Shown here: positions 1 through 6,949 of the stretch, piece after piece
Layout: each line of letters begins with the position of its first letter
How positions within the stretch are numbered: position 1 is the stretch's first letter
From: Bacteroidales bacterium
GTDB lineage: Bacteria > Bacteroidota > Bacteroidia > Bacteroidales > NBLH01
Direction of reading: 5' to 3'
NCBI GenBank assembly: GCA_029933755.1
Contig: JAOZNO010000125.1
Coordinates: 1-8,494, forward strand
Length of the DNA stretch: 8,494 nt
The notes under the pieces: model-generated
What the model saw: only the letters and a program-made list of their open reading frames with translations
What the model was told of the DNA's origin: nothing
The model's database searches: none
Made by a program: the position numbers and the translations under genes

Positions 1-960
1 GGTAAGTTCTATTTATTTTTTCCTGAAGATAGTATTTATTTCAAAAAGATACAAATGCAGGAGGAGTTTGTTACTGTAAACCTGTATAATGGTTTTGCTG
101 TGGTAAAAGGTCAGTATTGGATGTATAATCATCAGAATGACACGATTAGAATGAAAGTAGGTTATCCTTTAAATGCCACTTATATTTATGATCAATCTTA
201 TACGGCAACTGAGATTAGATTTGATGCCTTGTATAAGTTAAAAGTTAAAATTGATGGAATAAATCAGCAACTTATAAAATTACCCGATACACTGGAAAAT
301 CGGTGGAATTCATTAGAACAAATACCAAATTATGATGATACAGTAACAGATTGGTATATTTGGGAAACAACTTTTTTACCTAAATCAGTAACAAAAATAG
401 AAGTCTGGTTTATTGTAAATACGAATGAAAGTATTATCAGGCTGGGTTATAATAATAAAAACTTTAATGGATTTATTTATGTGCTTGAAACGGGTAGTAT
501 CTGGAAAAACCCAATTGATAAAGGACGTATTTTTATTCAGTTAAAAGAAGATCTTTCTATAGATGATATTCATGGTATTAAACCCGATAGCATTTTTAGA
601 GTTTCTGAAAATCAAAATTCTCTACTTTTTGATTTTTTAAGCCTTACACCAGATTTTGATGATAATATTATAATAACATATAGTAATTGGGTAGAAAACT
701 TCCAGTGGGAAAAAGTAATTGAAAAATATGTGGAATATTATGCTGAAATTGATAAAACTTCAAAAATAAAAATAGACAAAAACAATTTTGAGCTAAAAGT
801 CTTTGATGACCCTTATGAAATTGGTTCTACCTGGTGGGGTAGTTTACTATTATTCCTGTTTCTTTTTATTATATACGGTATTCCTATTCTGGTTATACTA
901 ATTGTTGTAATTATAATTGTCAGAAAAATAAGAAAAAAAAGAAAATTAGACCAGAGTTAA
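1..960 (+). CDS. Unrecognised protein with C-terminal membrane anchor, 5' end outside window
   Basis: The reading frame is open from the first base, so the gene probably starts upstream. 319 residues are visible; an internal ATG at 55 is possible, but the residues before it (ending SIYFKKIQ) read as continuing protein. Most of the visible part looks like a soluble beta-rich domain with many aromatic residues and no Cys pairs or known catalytic motif. Near the C-terminus a strongly hydrophobic stretch of about 30 residues (starting WWGSLLLFLF) is followed by a very basic tail (RKIRKKRK). This predicts a single membrane helix with the tail in the cytoplasm and the main domain outside. The general look (paired strands, a 'LETGSIWKNPI' segment) loosely recalls extracytoplasmic domains of the DUF4424 kind, but this is only an impression. 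It converges on the MBL gene and overlaps it by 4 bp. Function unknown. Confidence 0.75.
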   Translation, partial: GKFYLFFPEDSIYFKKIQMQEEFVTVNLYNGFAVVKGQYWMYNHQNDTIRMKVGYPLNATYIYDQSYTATEIRFDALYKLKVKIDGINQQLIKLPDTLENRWNSLEQIPNYDDTVTDWYIWETTFLPKSVTKIEVWFIVNTNESIIRLGYNNKNFNGFIYVLETGSIWKNPIDKGRIFIQLKEDLSIDDIHGIKPDSIFRVSENQNSLLFDFLSLTPDFDDNIIITYSNWVENFQWEKVIEKYVEYYAEIDKTSKIKIDKNNFELKVFDDPYEIGSTWWGSLLLFLFLFIIYGIPILVILIVVIIIVRKIRKKRKLDQS

Positions 961-1595
961 CTCAAAAAAGGATTAGAAATCCGTTCTTTTCCAATAGTTG
1001 TAGGTGAACCATGGCCAGAGAAAACATTCATATCATCTCCTAAGGGGAAAAGCTTTTGTGTAATGCTGTTAACAAGAACGTCATAGCTACCGCCCGGAAG
1101 GTCTGTTCGTCCTATGCTTTGATTGAACAGTACATCACCAACAATCATAAATTTTTCATTTTTGTTGTAAAACACCAAACTTCCCGGCGAATGACCAGGT
1201 GAATGAATAATATCAAGTACAGAGTTTCCAAAATGGATATGCATACCTTCATTCAGATATTTTCCCGGTAATGGAGGATTATCTATTCGAATACCAAATG
1301 TCGCACCTTGTTCTTTAGCATTTCGTATCAGAAATTCATCTTCCTTATGTGATGCTAATGGAAGTTTAAATTGTTCTGAAACAAATTGGTTACCTAATAT
1401 ATGGTCGATATGTGAGTGTGTATTTAAAAGATGTTTCAGCTTAATATTATTTTCTTCAATAAAACTTACTAAAATCTCTTCTTCATCCTGAGTAGAACAG
1501 CCCGGATCAATAATTACAGCCTCTCCTGTTTCATCGTATAATAAATATGTATTTTCCTGAAAGGGGTTAAATACGAAGGTTTTAATTTTAATCAT
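957..1595 (-). CDS. MBL-fold metallo-hydrolase (glyoxalase II-like)
   Basis: A 212-residue cytoplasmic metallo-beta-lactamase-fold hydrolase. The full set of metal ligands is visible: THSHIDH at about residues 59-65 (H60, H62, D64, H65), H135 in GHSPGS, D154 in VGD and H195 in SGHGS. Short single-domain members of this type are usually called hydroxyacylglutathione hydrolase-like. The C-terminal glutathione-binding domain of true GloB is absent, so the substrate cannot be stated; a thioester or related small molecule is likely. The start is placed at 1595 (MIKIKTFVFNP), where the family's first beta strand begins. An in-frame ATG at 1646 would add 17 unlikely residues and overlap pcm. It starts 7 bp after the pcm stop, so it is probably co-transcribed with pcm; an A/T-rich stretch rather than a Shine-Dalgarno site precedes it. 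Confidence 0.9.
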   Translation of the reverse strand: MIKIKTFVFNPFQENTYLLYDETGEAVIIDPGCSTQDEEEILVSFIEENNIKLKHLLNTHSHIDHILGNQFVSEQFKLPLASHKEDEFLIRNAKEQGATFGIRIDNPPLPGKYLNEGMHIHFGNSVLDIIHSPGHSPGSLVFYNKNEKFMIVGDVLFNQSIGRTDLPGGSYDVLVNSITQKLFPLGDDMNVFSGHGSPTTIGKERISNPFLS

Positions 1596-1602
1596 ATTAT
1601 TT

Positions 1603-2259
1603 TTATTGTTTAAATGTATTTTGTTTTCCTTCAAGCATTGGTACAAACATAAAACTACCTAGTTTTGTTTCTTTATATTCTGTTTTAGATGTCCTGATAA
1701 TTGAATACATAATTTGTTCTTCGGAATCACCAACCGGAATCACCATTACACCACCTACTTTAAGTTGATCTTTTAAGGCTTGTGGAATGTAGGGAGCGCC
1801 GGCAGTAACAATTATTTTATCATATGGCCCGTAAGTTGATTTTCCTTTGTAGCCATCACCATAAAAAAACTTCGCTTCATAATTTAAAGAACTTAAAAAT
1901 GATTGTGTATTTATAAAAAGTTCCTTTTGTCTTTCAATAGTATATACTCTGGCACCTAATTTAATAAGTACAGCTGTTTGATAACCAGAACCTGTACCAA
2001 TTTCAAGCACTTTGTCACCTTTATTAATATTTAAAACCTGAGTTTGAAAAGCAACTGTATAAGGTTGTGAAATCGTTTGTCCGGCACCAATTGGGAATGC
2101 TTTATTATGGTATGCCATTTTATCAAAACCAATATCTAAAAAAAAATGTCGAGGTATTTCCAAAATGGCAGCCAATACCTTTTTGTCTTCAATACCTTGT
2201 TTTTTAAGTTCTTGAGTAAGTTTTTTTCTTTGTCCTTTGTGTTTGTATGTGTCCTGCAT
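1603..2259 (-). CDS. pcm: Protein-L-isoaspartate O-methyltransferase
   Basis: A 218-residue cytoplasmic repair enzyme that uses S-adenosylmethionine to methylate L-isoaspartyl residues in aged proteins, the first step in returning them to normal aspartate. Visible hallmarks are GAGQTISQPYTVA at about 58-70 (with the conserved Ser64), the SAM-binding motif VLEIGTGSGYQTA at 84-96, VTAGAP at 151-156 and the C-terminal FVPMLEG at 205-211. Length and motif order are normal and no key residue is missing. It is the first gene of a probable two-gene unit with the MBL hydrolase, 7 bp apart. A Bacteroidota-type promoter lies just upstream, at the end of modB. Confidence 0.96.
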   Translation of the reverse strand: MQDTYKHKGQRKKLTQELKKQGIEDKKVLAAILEIPRHFFLDIGFDKMAYHNKAFPIGAGQTISQPYTVAFQTQVLNINKGDKVLEIGTGSGYQTAVLIKLGARVYTIERQKELFINTQSFLSSLNYEAKFFYGDGYKGKSTYGPYDKIIVTAGAPYIPQALKDQLKVGGVMVIPVGDSEEQIMYSIIRTSKTEYKETKLGSFMFVPMLEGKQNTFKQ

Positions 2260-2293
2260 ACTTGCTTCTAGCTTTATTCTGTTTTTAGAAGTT

Positions 2294-2325
2294 CAAAATT
2301 AAAACAATATCTTCAATGTTTCAAA
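2294..2325 (-). promoter_or_regulatory. Bacteroidota-type promoter of pcm and the MBL gene
   Basis: On the minus strand the -33 element TTTG (2325-2322) and the -7 element TAATTTTG (2301-2294) match the known Bacteroidota consensus TTTG / TAnnTTTG exactly, with a 20-base spacer. Transcription would start near 2288, about 30 bases before the pcm start. The -33 element overlaps the modB stop codon (2323-2321), so pcm can be transcribed separately from modB although only 61 bp separate the genes. AT-rich DNA gives chance matches, but both boxes at correct spacing and place make this the best promoter call in the window. Confidence 0.6.
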
Positions 2326-2992
2326 AAGTTCTTAGTTGTTTTTTATTAAAATAACTGACAATAATTAAAATTGAAAAACTTATTACAAATAATATCAATG
2401 CATACATATTTGCAGTATTATAATTTAGAGCTTCAACTTCGTCATAAATGGCAATAGATGCAACCCTTGTTTGTCCCGAAATATTACCCCCAATCATTAG
2501 CACAACACCAAATTCACCAATAGTATGTGCAAAACTTAAAACAATACCGCTTAATAAAGATGGTTTTATATTTGGGATAAGAATTTTTTTTAAAATAGTA
2601 AATTGAGATTTCCCTAAGGTTTGTGCAGCCTCTGTTAAATTTTTTGGTATAGAGTTAAATCCTGATATTATTGGATGAACCATAAATGGTAAACTGAAAA
2701 TTACTGAAGCCAGTACTAATCCTTCAAATGAGAATACGAGTTGTAGTCCGAGATATTTATTTAGAAATTTACCAATAAAATTTTGAGGACTAAAGCTTAT
2801 TAATAAATAAAACCCCAAAACAGAGGGAGGTAAAACTAAAGGCATACTCACCAATGCTTCAATAATAAATTTAAAACGGAATTTTGAATAGGCCAGCCAG
2901 TAGGCTAATGGAATACCAATGAGTAGTAAAATAAAAGTAGTAACGGATGCTAATTTTAAAGTAAGAATTAGTGGTGTCCAGTCAAATTCCAT
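2321..2992 (-). CDS. modB: Molybdate-type ABC transporter permease
   Basis: A 223-residue inner-membrane permease with about five to six hydrophobic segments, the normal size for ModB. The cytoplasmic loop that docks on the ATPase carries the classic EAA signature: EAAQTLG at about 121-127, followed by ILIP near 137-140. The stretch HTIGEFGVVLMIGGNI (about 156-171) followed by TRVASIAIYDEVE is typical of ModB/CysT-type permeases and favours molybdate/tungstate over sulfate. It normally works with a binding protein (ModA) and an ATPase (ModC). Neither is in this window: the gene upstream is exbD, behind a terminator, and the gene downstream is pcm. It therefore appears as an isolated permease gene here. 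No convincing promoter was seen in the 110 bp before it. Confidence 0.9.
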   Translation of the reverse strand: MEFDWTPLILTLKLASVTTFILLLIGIPLAYWLAYSKFRFKFIIEALVSMPLVLPPSVLGFYLLISFSPQNFIGKFLNKYLGLQLVFSFEGLVLASVIFSLPFMVHPIISGFNSIPKNLTEAAQTLGKSQFTILKKILIPNIKPSLLSGIVLSFAHTIGEFGVVLMIGGNISGQTRVASIAIYDEVEALNYNTANMYALILFVISFSILIIVSYFNKKQLRTF

Positions 2993-3048
2993 TAATCAAA
3001 TTAATTGTTATGCTGAGCTTTTACGTTGAGCCAGTCTAAAGTATAAAC

Positions 3049-3079
3049 AAAAAAAGGAGTCCGTAAAGAACTCCTTTTT
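3049..3079 (-). terminator. Intrinsic terminator of the exbB-exbD operon
   Basis: On the minus strand, shortly after the last exbD stop at 3104, a 10-bp perfect stem (arms 3079-3070 and 3060-3051, AAAAAGGAGT / ACTCCTTTTT) closes a 9-base loop and runs into seven T residues (3055-3049). This is a standard rho-independent terminator. It separates the exb operon from modB. Confidence 0.85.
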
Positions 3080-3103
3080 AACATATTCTTTATTCTTAAA
3101 AGA

Positions 3104-3568
3104 TTATAAGCCTTTTCTGGTAGAATAATTTATTTTTAAAGCAGATGCTTTTTTCAATTCCTGCTTAATTTCTGTAATGATTCCCATTTTTACCTCCATA
3201 TCAGCTTTTATTGATGTGGTCATGAAAGGGATATCTCTTTCGTCCATTTTTTCACGTTCTGCCGAAATGTATGCACCAACATCAGATATCTTAGAAAGTT
3301 CATCATTTAACTGAAGCCTGGGTTCTGTTCCGTATACTTTTTGGAATGCCTTTATAGGTGCTCCAACATAAATATAACTTACTAATGATTTTTTTTCCAA
3401 TTTTTTAATTTCCGTAGCTTGTGGCAATTTAACTGAAATTTTTAAATCAACCTCACGCATTACCGTAGTAACCATAAAGAAAAAAAGTAGCATAAAAACA
3501 ATATCCGGTAACGATGCTGTAGATATTGCAGGTGTTCCACCTTTTCCTTTTCTTGCAAATTTAGCCAT
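3104..3568 (-). CDS. ExbD/TolR-family proton channel subunit (second copy)
   Basis: 154 residues. A short basic cytoplasmic N-terminus is followed by one membrane helix at about 21-37 containing the conserved Asp of the family (D22, in SLPDIVFMLLFFF), then a periplasmic domain. In ExbB-ExbD motors this Asp carries protons across the membrane to power work in the envelope. The periplasmic part has a segment rich in charged residues (about 100-115, AEREKMDERDI) and ends in the usual helix-strand pattern (EIKQELKKASALKINYSTRKG). Its ATG shares one base with the stop of the preceding exbD (TAATG), so the two are probably translationally coupled. It is the last gene of the operon and is followed by an intrinsic terminator. 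exbD versus tolR cannot be decided from sequence alone. Confidence 0.92.
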   Translation of the reverse strand: MAKFARKGKGGTPAISTASLPDIVFMLLFFFMVTTVMREVDLKISVKLPQATEIKKLEKKSLVSYIYVGAPIKAFQKVYGTEPRLQLNDELSKISDVGAYISAEREKMDERDIPFMTTSIKADMEVKMGIITEIKQELKKASALKINYSTRKGL

Positions 3569-4149
3569 TATTTTTTCCCTCCTACGTTTCTTGGTTCAGC
3601 TTCTGAAATGGTCATAGGATAAACTTTTTTAACAGCTTTTTGCTTTGGATCATCCAAATCTTTATAAAGCATTCCAAATTTTCTCATGGATAATTCATCT
3701 CTTAATTCATTAAAGGCTCTTACCAGCTCATTTTGTATTTCAATATATTTATGATAAGAAGTTCCTTTATCGTTTTGCAGAGAAACTACTCCTTTAGAAA
3801 GTTCCATCATACCTAAAAAAGGTACATCTACTGCTTCATCTTTTTTTTCTGATAAGTTAGGATCATCATTGGGATTATTTATAAATTCTTTTACTCCATC
3901 ACAAAGCTTATTCACTGCCATTAATTCACCTTCTACCGCTAATTGGTTATGTTGGTTAATCAAAACAATATAAACATTCCTTTCTTTAACATCAGGAGGT
4001 TTTGGTTGATTTTCCGGTGGTATAGCTGACAATTTTCGGGTTATACCCGAATCTACATCCATAGTAGTAGTTACCAAAAAGAATATGAGCAACAAAAAAG
4101 CTATGTCTGCCATTGAACCGGCATTTATTTCCTGAACAGGTCTTGCCAT
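3568..4149 (-). CDS. ExbD/TolR-family proton channel subunit (first copy, long)
   Basis: 193 residues, longer than a typical ExbD (about 140). The N-terminus has the family pattern, with the proton-carrying Asp at D15 in SMADIAFLLLIFFLVTT and one membrane helix at about 14-30. The periplasmic domain begins near residue 55 (ERNVYIVLINQ). It is extended by a polar, acidic, Asn-rich stretch at about 90-108 (NNPNDDPNLSEKKDEAVDV) and by a C-terminal tail after about 175 (VYPMTISEAEPRNVGGKK) that the following copy lacks. The two copies are clearly different in sequence, which suggests a heteromeric rather than redundant pair. It lies 46 bp after the four-helix protein gene, and the gap holds a strong hairpin. 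Confidence 0.92.
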   Translation of the reverse strand: MARPVQEINAGSMADIAFLLLIFFLVTTTMDVDSGITRKLSAIPPENQPKPPDVKERNVYIVLINQHNQLAVEGELMAVNKLCDGVKEFINNPNDDPNLSEKKDEAVDVPFLGMMELSKGVVSLQNDKGTSYHKYIEIQNELVRAFNELRDELSMRKFGMLYKDLDDPKQKAVKKVYPMTISEAEPRNVGGKK

Positions 4150-4167
4150 AATATAGTAATATTAATG

Positions 4168-4189
4168 CTGCCCAATTCAAATTGGGCAG
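4168..4189 (-). repeat. Intercistronic stem-loop inside the exb operon
   Basis: A perfect 10-bp inverted repeat, arms CTGCCCAATT (4168-4177) and AATTGGGCAG (4180-4189), separated by two bases; in RNA the inner A-T pairs would open to give a workable loop. It is GC-rich for this locus and lies between the four-helix protein gene (stop at 4196) and the first exbD (start 4149). No T-run follows on either strand, so it is not a standard terminator. A role in partial termination, RNA processing or mRNA stability is inference. Confidence 0.75.
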
Positions 4190-4195
4190 TCCTGA

Positions 4196-4663
4196 TTATT
4201 TAAAAACTTTTGAAACTTCTACATATAAAATACTTGCTATTGCTCCAGCAAATAGAAGATATGAAGTCCATAGCATCATACCCGAAAACTGTAGAGTTCC
4301 GGGAACATTATCTGCTCCTTCATAGCCGGGTAATGTAAGTATTGTATCATCAGCTAGCATATATGCTATAAACACAAAAACTGCAACTACAGCAACTGAA
4401 ATTAATGCTTTTACCGCTTCTTTTGGTCGCGTAAACATTCTTACCAAAGGGAAAACTACAGCCGCAATTGCAGCAATTCCAAATAAAACATAAGACCAGT
4501 ATAAAATCATATCTAATATACCACCATATATTGTTATTTGTTCATCAAAATCAGTTCCTTCCGGTATACCTGCAGTTACTTTATAGAAATACACTAACAA
4601 TATGACAGAAATTGTCATTAGTGCATAAAGTAATACTGAAGTTATTTTTGATATATTAATCAT
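4196..4663 (-). CDS. Four-helix membrane protein of the exbB-exbD operon, unnamed
   Basis: 155 residues with four hydrophobic helices at about 8-28, 52-74, 85-104 and 128-149, joined by short loops. The first external loop is acidic (EGTDFDEQ), the cytoplasmic loop between helices 2 and 3 is basic (RMFTRPKEAVK), and the last external loop contains LPGYEGADNVPG. I do not recognise a named family or a catalytic motif, and it is not itself an ExbB or ExbD. It sits 6 bp after the exbB-like gene and before two exbD genes, so it is almost certainly made with them. A role as an accessory or assembly subunit of the proton-driven motor follows only from position. Confidence 0.88.
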   Translation of the reverse strand: MINISKITSVLLYALMTISVILLVYFYKVTAGIPEGTDFDEQITIYGGILDMILYWSYVLFGIAAIAAVVFPLVRMFTRPKEAVKALISVAVVAVFVFIAYMLADDTILTLPGYEGADNVPGTLQFSGMMLWTSYLLFAGAIASILYVEVSKVFK

Positions 4664-4669
4664 AATGAT

Positions 4670-5476
4670 TTATTTTTTTGCGTTATACTTTACAATAATA
4701 TCAATTAAAGAAATTGAAGCATCTTCCATTGAGTTAACAATGCTATCAATTTTAGAAACGATATAGTTGTAGAAAACTTGTAATATAATAGCTACAATTA
4801 AACCAGAAACGGTTGTAATTAAAGCTACTTTAATACCACCTGCAACCAATGCCGGAGAAATATCACCCGCAGCCTGAATTGAGTCAAATGCACCAATCAT
4901 ACCAATTACTGTACCCATGAAACCAAGCATAGGAGCAAGAGAAATAAATAATGCCAACCATGTTAAACCTTTTTCTAAAAGTCCCATTTGAACACTACCG
5001 TATGAAACAACTGATTTCTCAACCATTTCAACCCCTTCTTCAGCACGATCAAGTCCCTGATAGAAAATACTGGCAACAGGTCCTTTTGTGTTACGACAAA
5101 CTTCTTTTGCAGCTTCAACACCACCTTCGTCCAGTGAATTTTCAATATTAACTAATAATTTTTTAGTATTGGTACTTGCCAGATTAAGATAGATAATTCG
5201 CTCAATGGCAATGGCCAAACCTAAGATTAGGGTTAACAATACAGATGTCATAAAGGCTGCACCACCTTCAATAAATTTCTTTTTAAGTTGTTGATGCATT
5301 GGCACCTCGTCTTCTGTAAGTACTTCAGTTTCCTCAACAACGGTTTCCTGAGTATCTTGTGACGTTTGATCAACAGTTTCGTTCTGAGTAGTATCTTGCT
5401 CATTCTGAGCATATACAGCAGTATTAGCTCCTAAGAGCATCCCGATTATGGCTATAAGCGCAAACAATTTTTTCAT
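4670..5476 (-). CDS. MotA/TolQ/ExbB-family proton channel protein
   Basis: 268 residues. It opens with an apparent signal peptide (MKKLFALIAIIGMLLGANTAVYA, cut near residue 23), followed by a polar Thr/Gln/Glu-rich linker (about 24-60). Three membrane helices lie at about 74-95, 170-190 and 213-238. The family signature APMLGFMGTVIGMIGAF is at 181-197, and the third helix has the conserved Thr region (VALITTVSGLIVAI). A long cytoplasmic region between helices 1 and 2 is typical of ExbB/TolQ. The signal peptide plus acidic linker is an N-terminal extension compared with E. coli ExbB, and similar extensions occur in other Bacteroidota and some proteobacterial homologues. It should form the channel with the ExbD subunits. 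An AAAAGG stretch precedes the ATG at Shine-Dalgarno distance. It is the first gene of the operon and starts 79 bp after the tRNA; no good promoter match was seen. Confidence 0.94.
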   Translation of the reverse strand: MKKLFALIAIIGMLLGANTAVYAQNEQDTTQNETVDQTSQDTQETVVEETEVLTEDEVPMHQQLKKKFIEGGAAFMTSVLLTLILGLAIAIERIIYLNLASTNTKKLLVNIENSLDEGGVEAAKEVCRNTKGPVASIFYQGLDRAEEGVEMVEKSVVSYGSVQMGLLEKGLTWLALFISLAPMLGFMGTVIGMIGAFDSIQAAGDISPALVAGGIKVALITTVSGLIVAIILQVFYNYIVSKIDSIVNSMEDASISLIDIIVKYNAKK

Positions 5477-5555
5477 AGTCGACCTTTTGAATTTTGAATT
5501 TAATTTTAATTAATACTTATTTATTCTATTTATAATAATATACATTCTAAAACTG

Positions 5556-5643
5556 CGGAGAGAGTGGGATTCGAACCCACGATACCCTTGTGAGATATAC
5601 ACGCTTTCCAAGCGTGCGCCTTCGACCACTCGGCCACCTCTCC
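5556..5643 (-). tRNA. tRNA-Ser (anticodon GGA)
   Basis: An 88-base class II tRNA on the minus strand. The acceptor stem pairs GGAGAGG (from 5643) with TCTCTCC, followed by discriminator G at 5556. The D arm (GCCGAGTGGTCGAAGGC) and the anticodon arm CACGC-TTGGAAA-GCGTG are clear, giving anticodon GGA (reads UCC/UCU). A long variable arm of about six pairs (ATATCT / GGGTAT) marks it as serine, and the T arm GTGGG-TTCGAAT-CCCAC is intact. The next genomic bases are CAG, so the CCA tail is not encoded and must be added after transcription. Confidence 0.97.
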
Positions 5644-5845
5644 CTTCATGACCACTTTTTCGAAAGCCAAATTAATGTGCCGAAATTATAAAAAAAATTC
5701 TATTAAGAAAATTTAAACACATTAATTATATAAAAGTGAATATAATCATCTTTTAATTAGACAAATATAGAATGTTTTACTAAAAATAAAAAAAAAACAT
5801 TACAATAATTCTAAATTTCAGGCAATTAACAAAAAATTATAGAAA
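5644..5845. other. AT-rich spacer between asparaginase and tRNA-Ser
   Basis: About 200 bp without a plausible gene on either strand. It contains an 8-bp inverted repeat AATGTTTT (5771-5778) / AAAACATT (5794-5801) around an A-rich 15-base loop. This is too weak to call a terminator, though it could help end the asparaginase transcript. Near-matches to the -7 promoter element before the tRNA (TTAATTTG on the minus strand, 5675-5668, one mismatch) have no partner box at proper spacing. Confidence 0.5.
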
Positions 5846-6886
5846 TTAATAGTCCCTATTCAAGCTAATTTCACCTGCAATAGATATTTGTAAATACTTT
5901 TTAATTTCAGTCGGTGTTAATTGTTGTCCTAACAAAAACATAAGCTTTGTAATTGCCGCTTCGGTTGTTAAATCACCCCCTCCAATAATACCAATTTCAG
6001 CTAGTTGTGCACTGGTTTCATAACGCCCCAGCTCAACGGTACCTGCATTACATTGTGTAATATTTAATATAATAATATTCTTGGTAAGGGCATCTTTTAA
6101 AATAGATACAAACCATTTTTCAGTTGGTGCATTTCCCGAGCCAAATGTTTCAAGTACTATAGCTTTTAAGCCTTTTGTCGATAAAACAGCAAAAATAAAC
6201 TCTTTGCTAATTCCAGGAAAAAGTTTTAAGATTCCTATGTTGGTATCTAAATTCGTTTTTATATTGATTCGTTTTTTTTGACTGGGATAATGAATTGCCT
6301 CAAAATTATATTTTATATGAATGCCAATCTCTGCAAGTGGTGGATAGTTTGGTGATTCAAAAGCATCAAAATGCTCTGCATTATATTTTCGGGTTCGGTT
6401 TCCCCGGTATAATTGATTCTCAAAGTAAATGCAAACTTCAGGTACAACAGGCTTTCCATTTCTTTTAGCTGCAGCAATTTCAATCGAAGTTATAATGTTT
6501 TCTTTGCCATCGGTTCGTATGGTTTCTATGGGTAATTGCGAACCGGTAAAGATAACGGGTTTATGTAAATTTTCTAGCATAAAGCTTAAGGCTGATGCTG
6601 AATAGGACATGGTGTCTGTACCATGTAAAATTACAAAACCATCATATTTATCATGATTATCTCTAATAATTTGAGCAAGTTGTATCCAAATTTTGGGATT
6701 TACATTTGAAGAGTCAATGGGTTTTTCAAAAGATATTGTATTTATCTTATAACCAAATCTTTTTAATGCTGGAACCTGAACTAGTATATGTTCAAAATTC
6801 AAAGCTGCTAACACTCCTGTTTCAGGGTCATCTACCATCCCGATTGTACCACCGGTATAGATTATTAATATGGAAGGTTGTTTCAT
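5846..6886 (-). CDS. ansA: Type I L-asparaginase
   Basis: 346 residues from the chosen start, the normal size for cytoplasmic type I asparaginases, which hydrolyse asparagine to aspartate and ammonia. The catalytic motifs are present: TGGTIG (11-16, with the nucleophilic Thr), DSS at 58-60, HGTDTM (88-93, catalytic Thr-Asp pair) and the Lys in RGNRTRK (about K167). FESPNYPPLAEIG (about 176-188) is a further family hallmark. There is no signal peptide, which supports the cytoplasmic type. The frame stays open upstream to 7108, but that extension is low-complexity translation of the repeat block upstream, and MKQPSILIIYTGGTIG at 6886 fits the family N-terminus. It stands alone: tatD lies 302 bp upstream and a tRNA 202 bp downstream. 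The ansA symbol follows the type I assignment. Confidence 0.94.
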   Translation of the reverse strand: MKQPSILIIYTGGTIGMVDDPETGVLAALNFEHILVQVPALKRFGYKINTISFEKPIDSSNVNPKIWIQLAQIIRDNHDKYDGFVILHGTDTMSYSASALSFMLENLHKPVIFTGSQLPIETIRTDGKENIITSIEIAAAKRNGKPVVPEVCIYFENQLYRGNRTRKYNAEHFDAFESPNYPPLAEIGIHIKYNFEAIHYPSQKKRINIKTNLDTNIGILKLFPGISKEFIFAVLSTKGLKAIVLETFGSGNAPTEKWFVSILKDALTKNIIILNITQCNAGTVELGRYETSAQLAEIGIIGGGDLTTEAAITKLMFLLGQQLTPTEIKKYLQISIAGEISLNRDY

Positions 6887-6901
6887 AAATTCATTTATTA
6901 T

Positions 6902-6912
6902 ACTATAATTAG
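6902..6912 (+). repeat. Left copy of 11-bp direct repeat ACTATAATTAG
   Basis: This exact 11-mer recurs at 7166-7176, and the two copies bracket the MITE-like block. It resembles a target-site duplication. The left copy is separated from the nominal element end by two bases (AG). AT-rich content lowers the weight of the match. Confidence 0.5.
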
Positions 6913-6949
6913 AGTGTGTCCATAAAGTCAAGAGTTTGTGTTTTTTTAC

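Noticed and set aside
1596..1646. Longer start for the MBL hydrolase
   Set aside because: It would overlap pcm by 44 bp and add polar residues not typical of the family; the ATG at 1595 is directly before the first beta strand.
3992..4180. 62-codon minus-strand frame over the start of the first exbD
   Set aside because: A shadow frame of exbD running through the intercistronic hairpin; no plausible protein features.
4951..5151. Plus-strand frame inside the exbB-like gene
   Set aside because: Antisense to a well-supported channel gene and without domain signals.
6081..6281. Plus-strand frame inside asparaginase
   Set aside because: Antisense shadow of conserved catalytic-domain coding sequence.
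6706..6888. Plus-strand frame inside the 5' part of asparaginase
   Set aside because: Antisense shadow of the conserved N-terminal catalytic region.
6904..6935. E. coli-like TTGACT ... TATAGT pair on the minus strand before asparaginase
   Set aside because: The housekeeping sigma factor of Bacteroidota does not use this form, and the region coincides with the end of the repeat block and its direct repeat.
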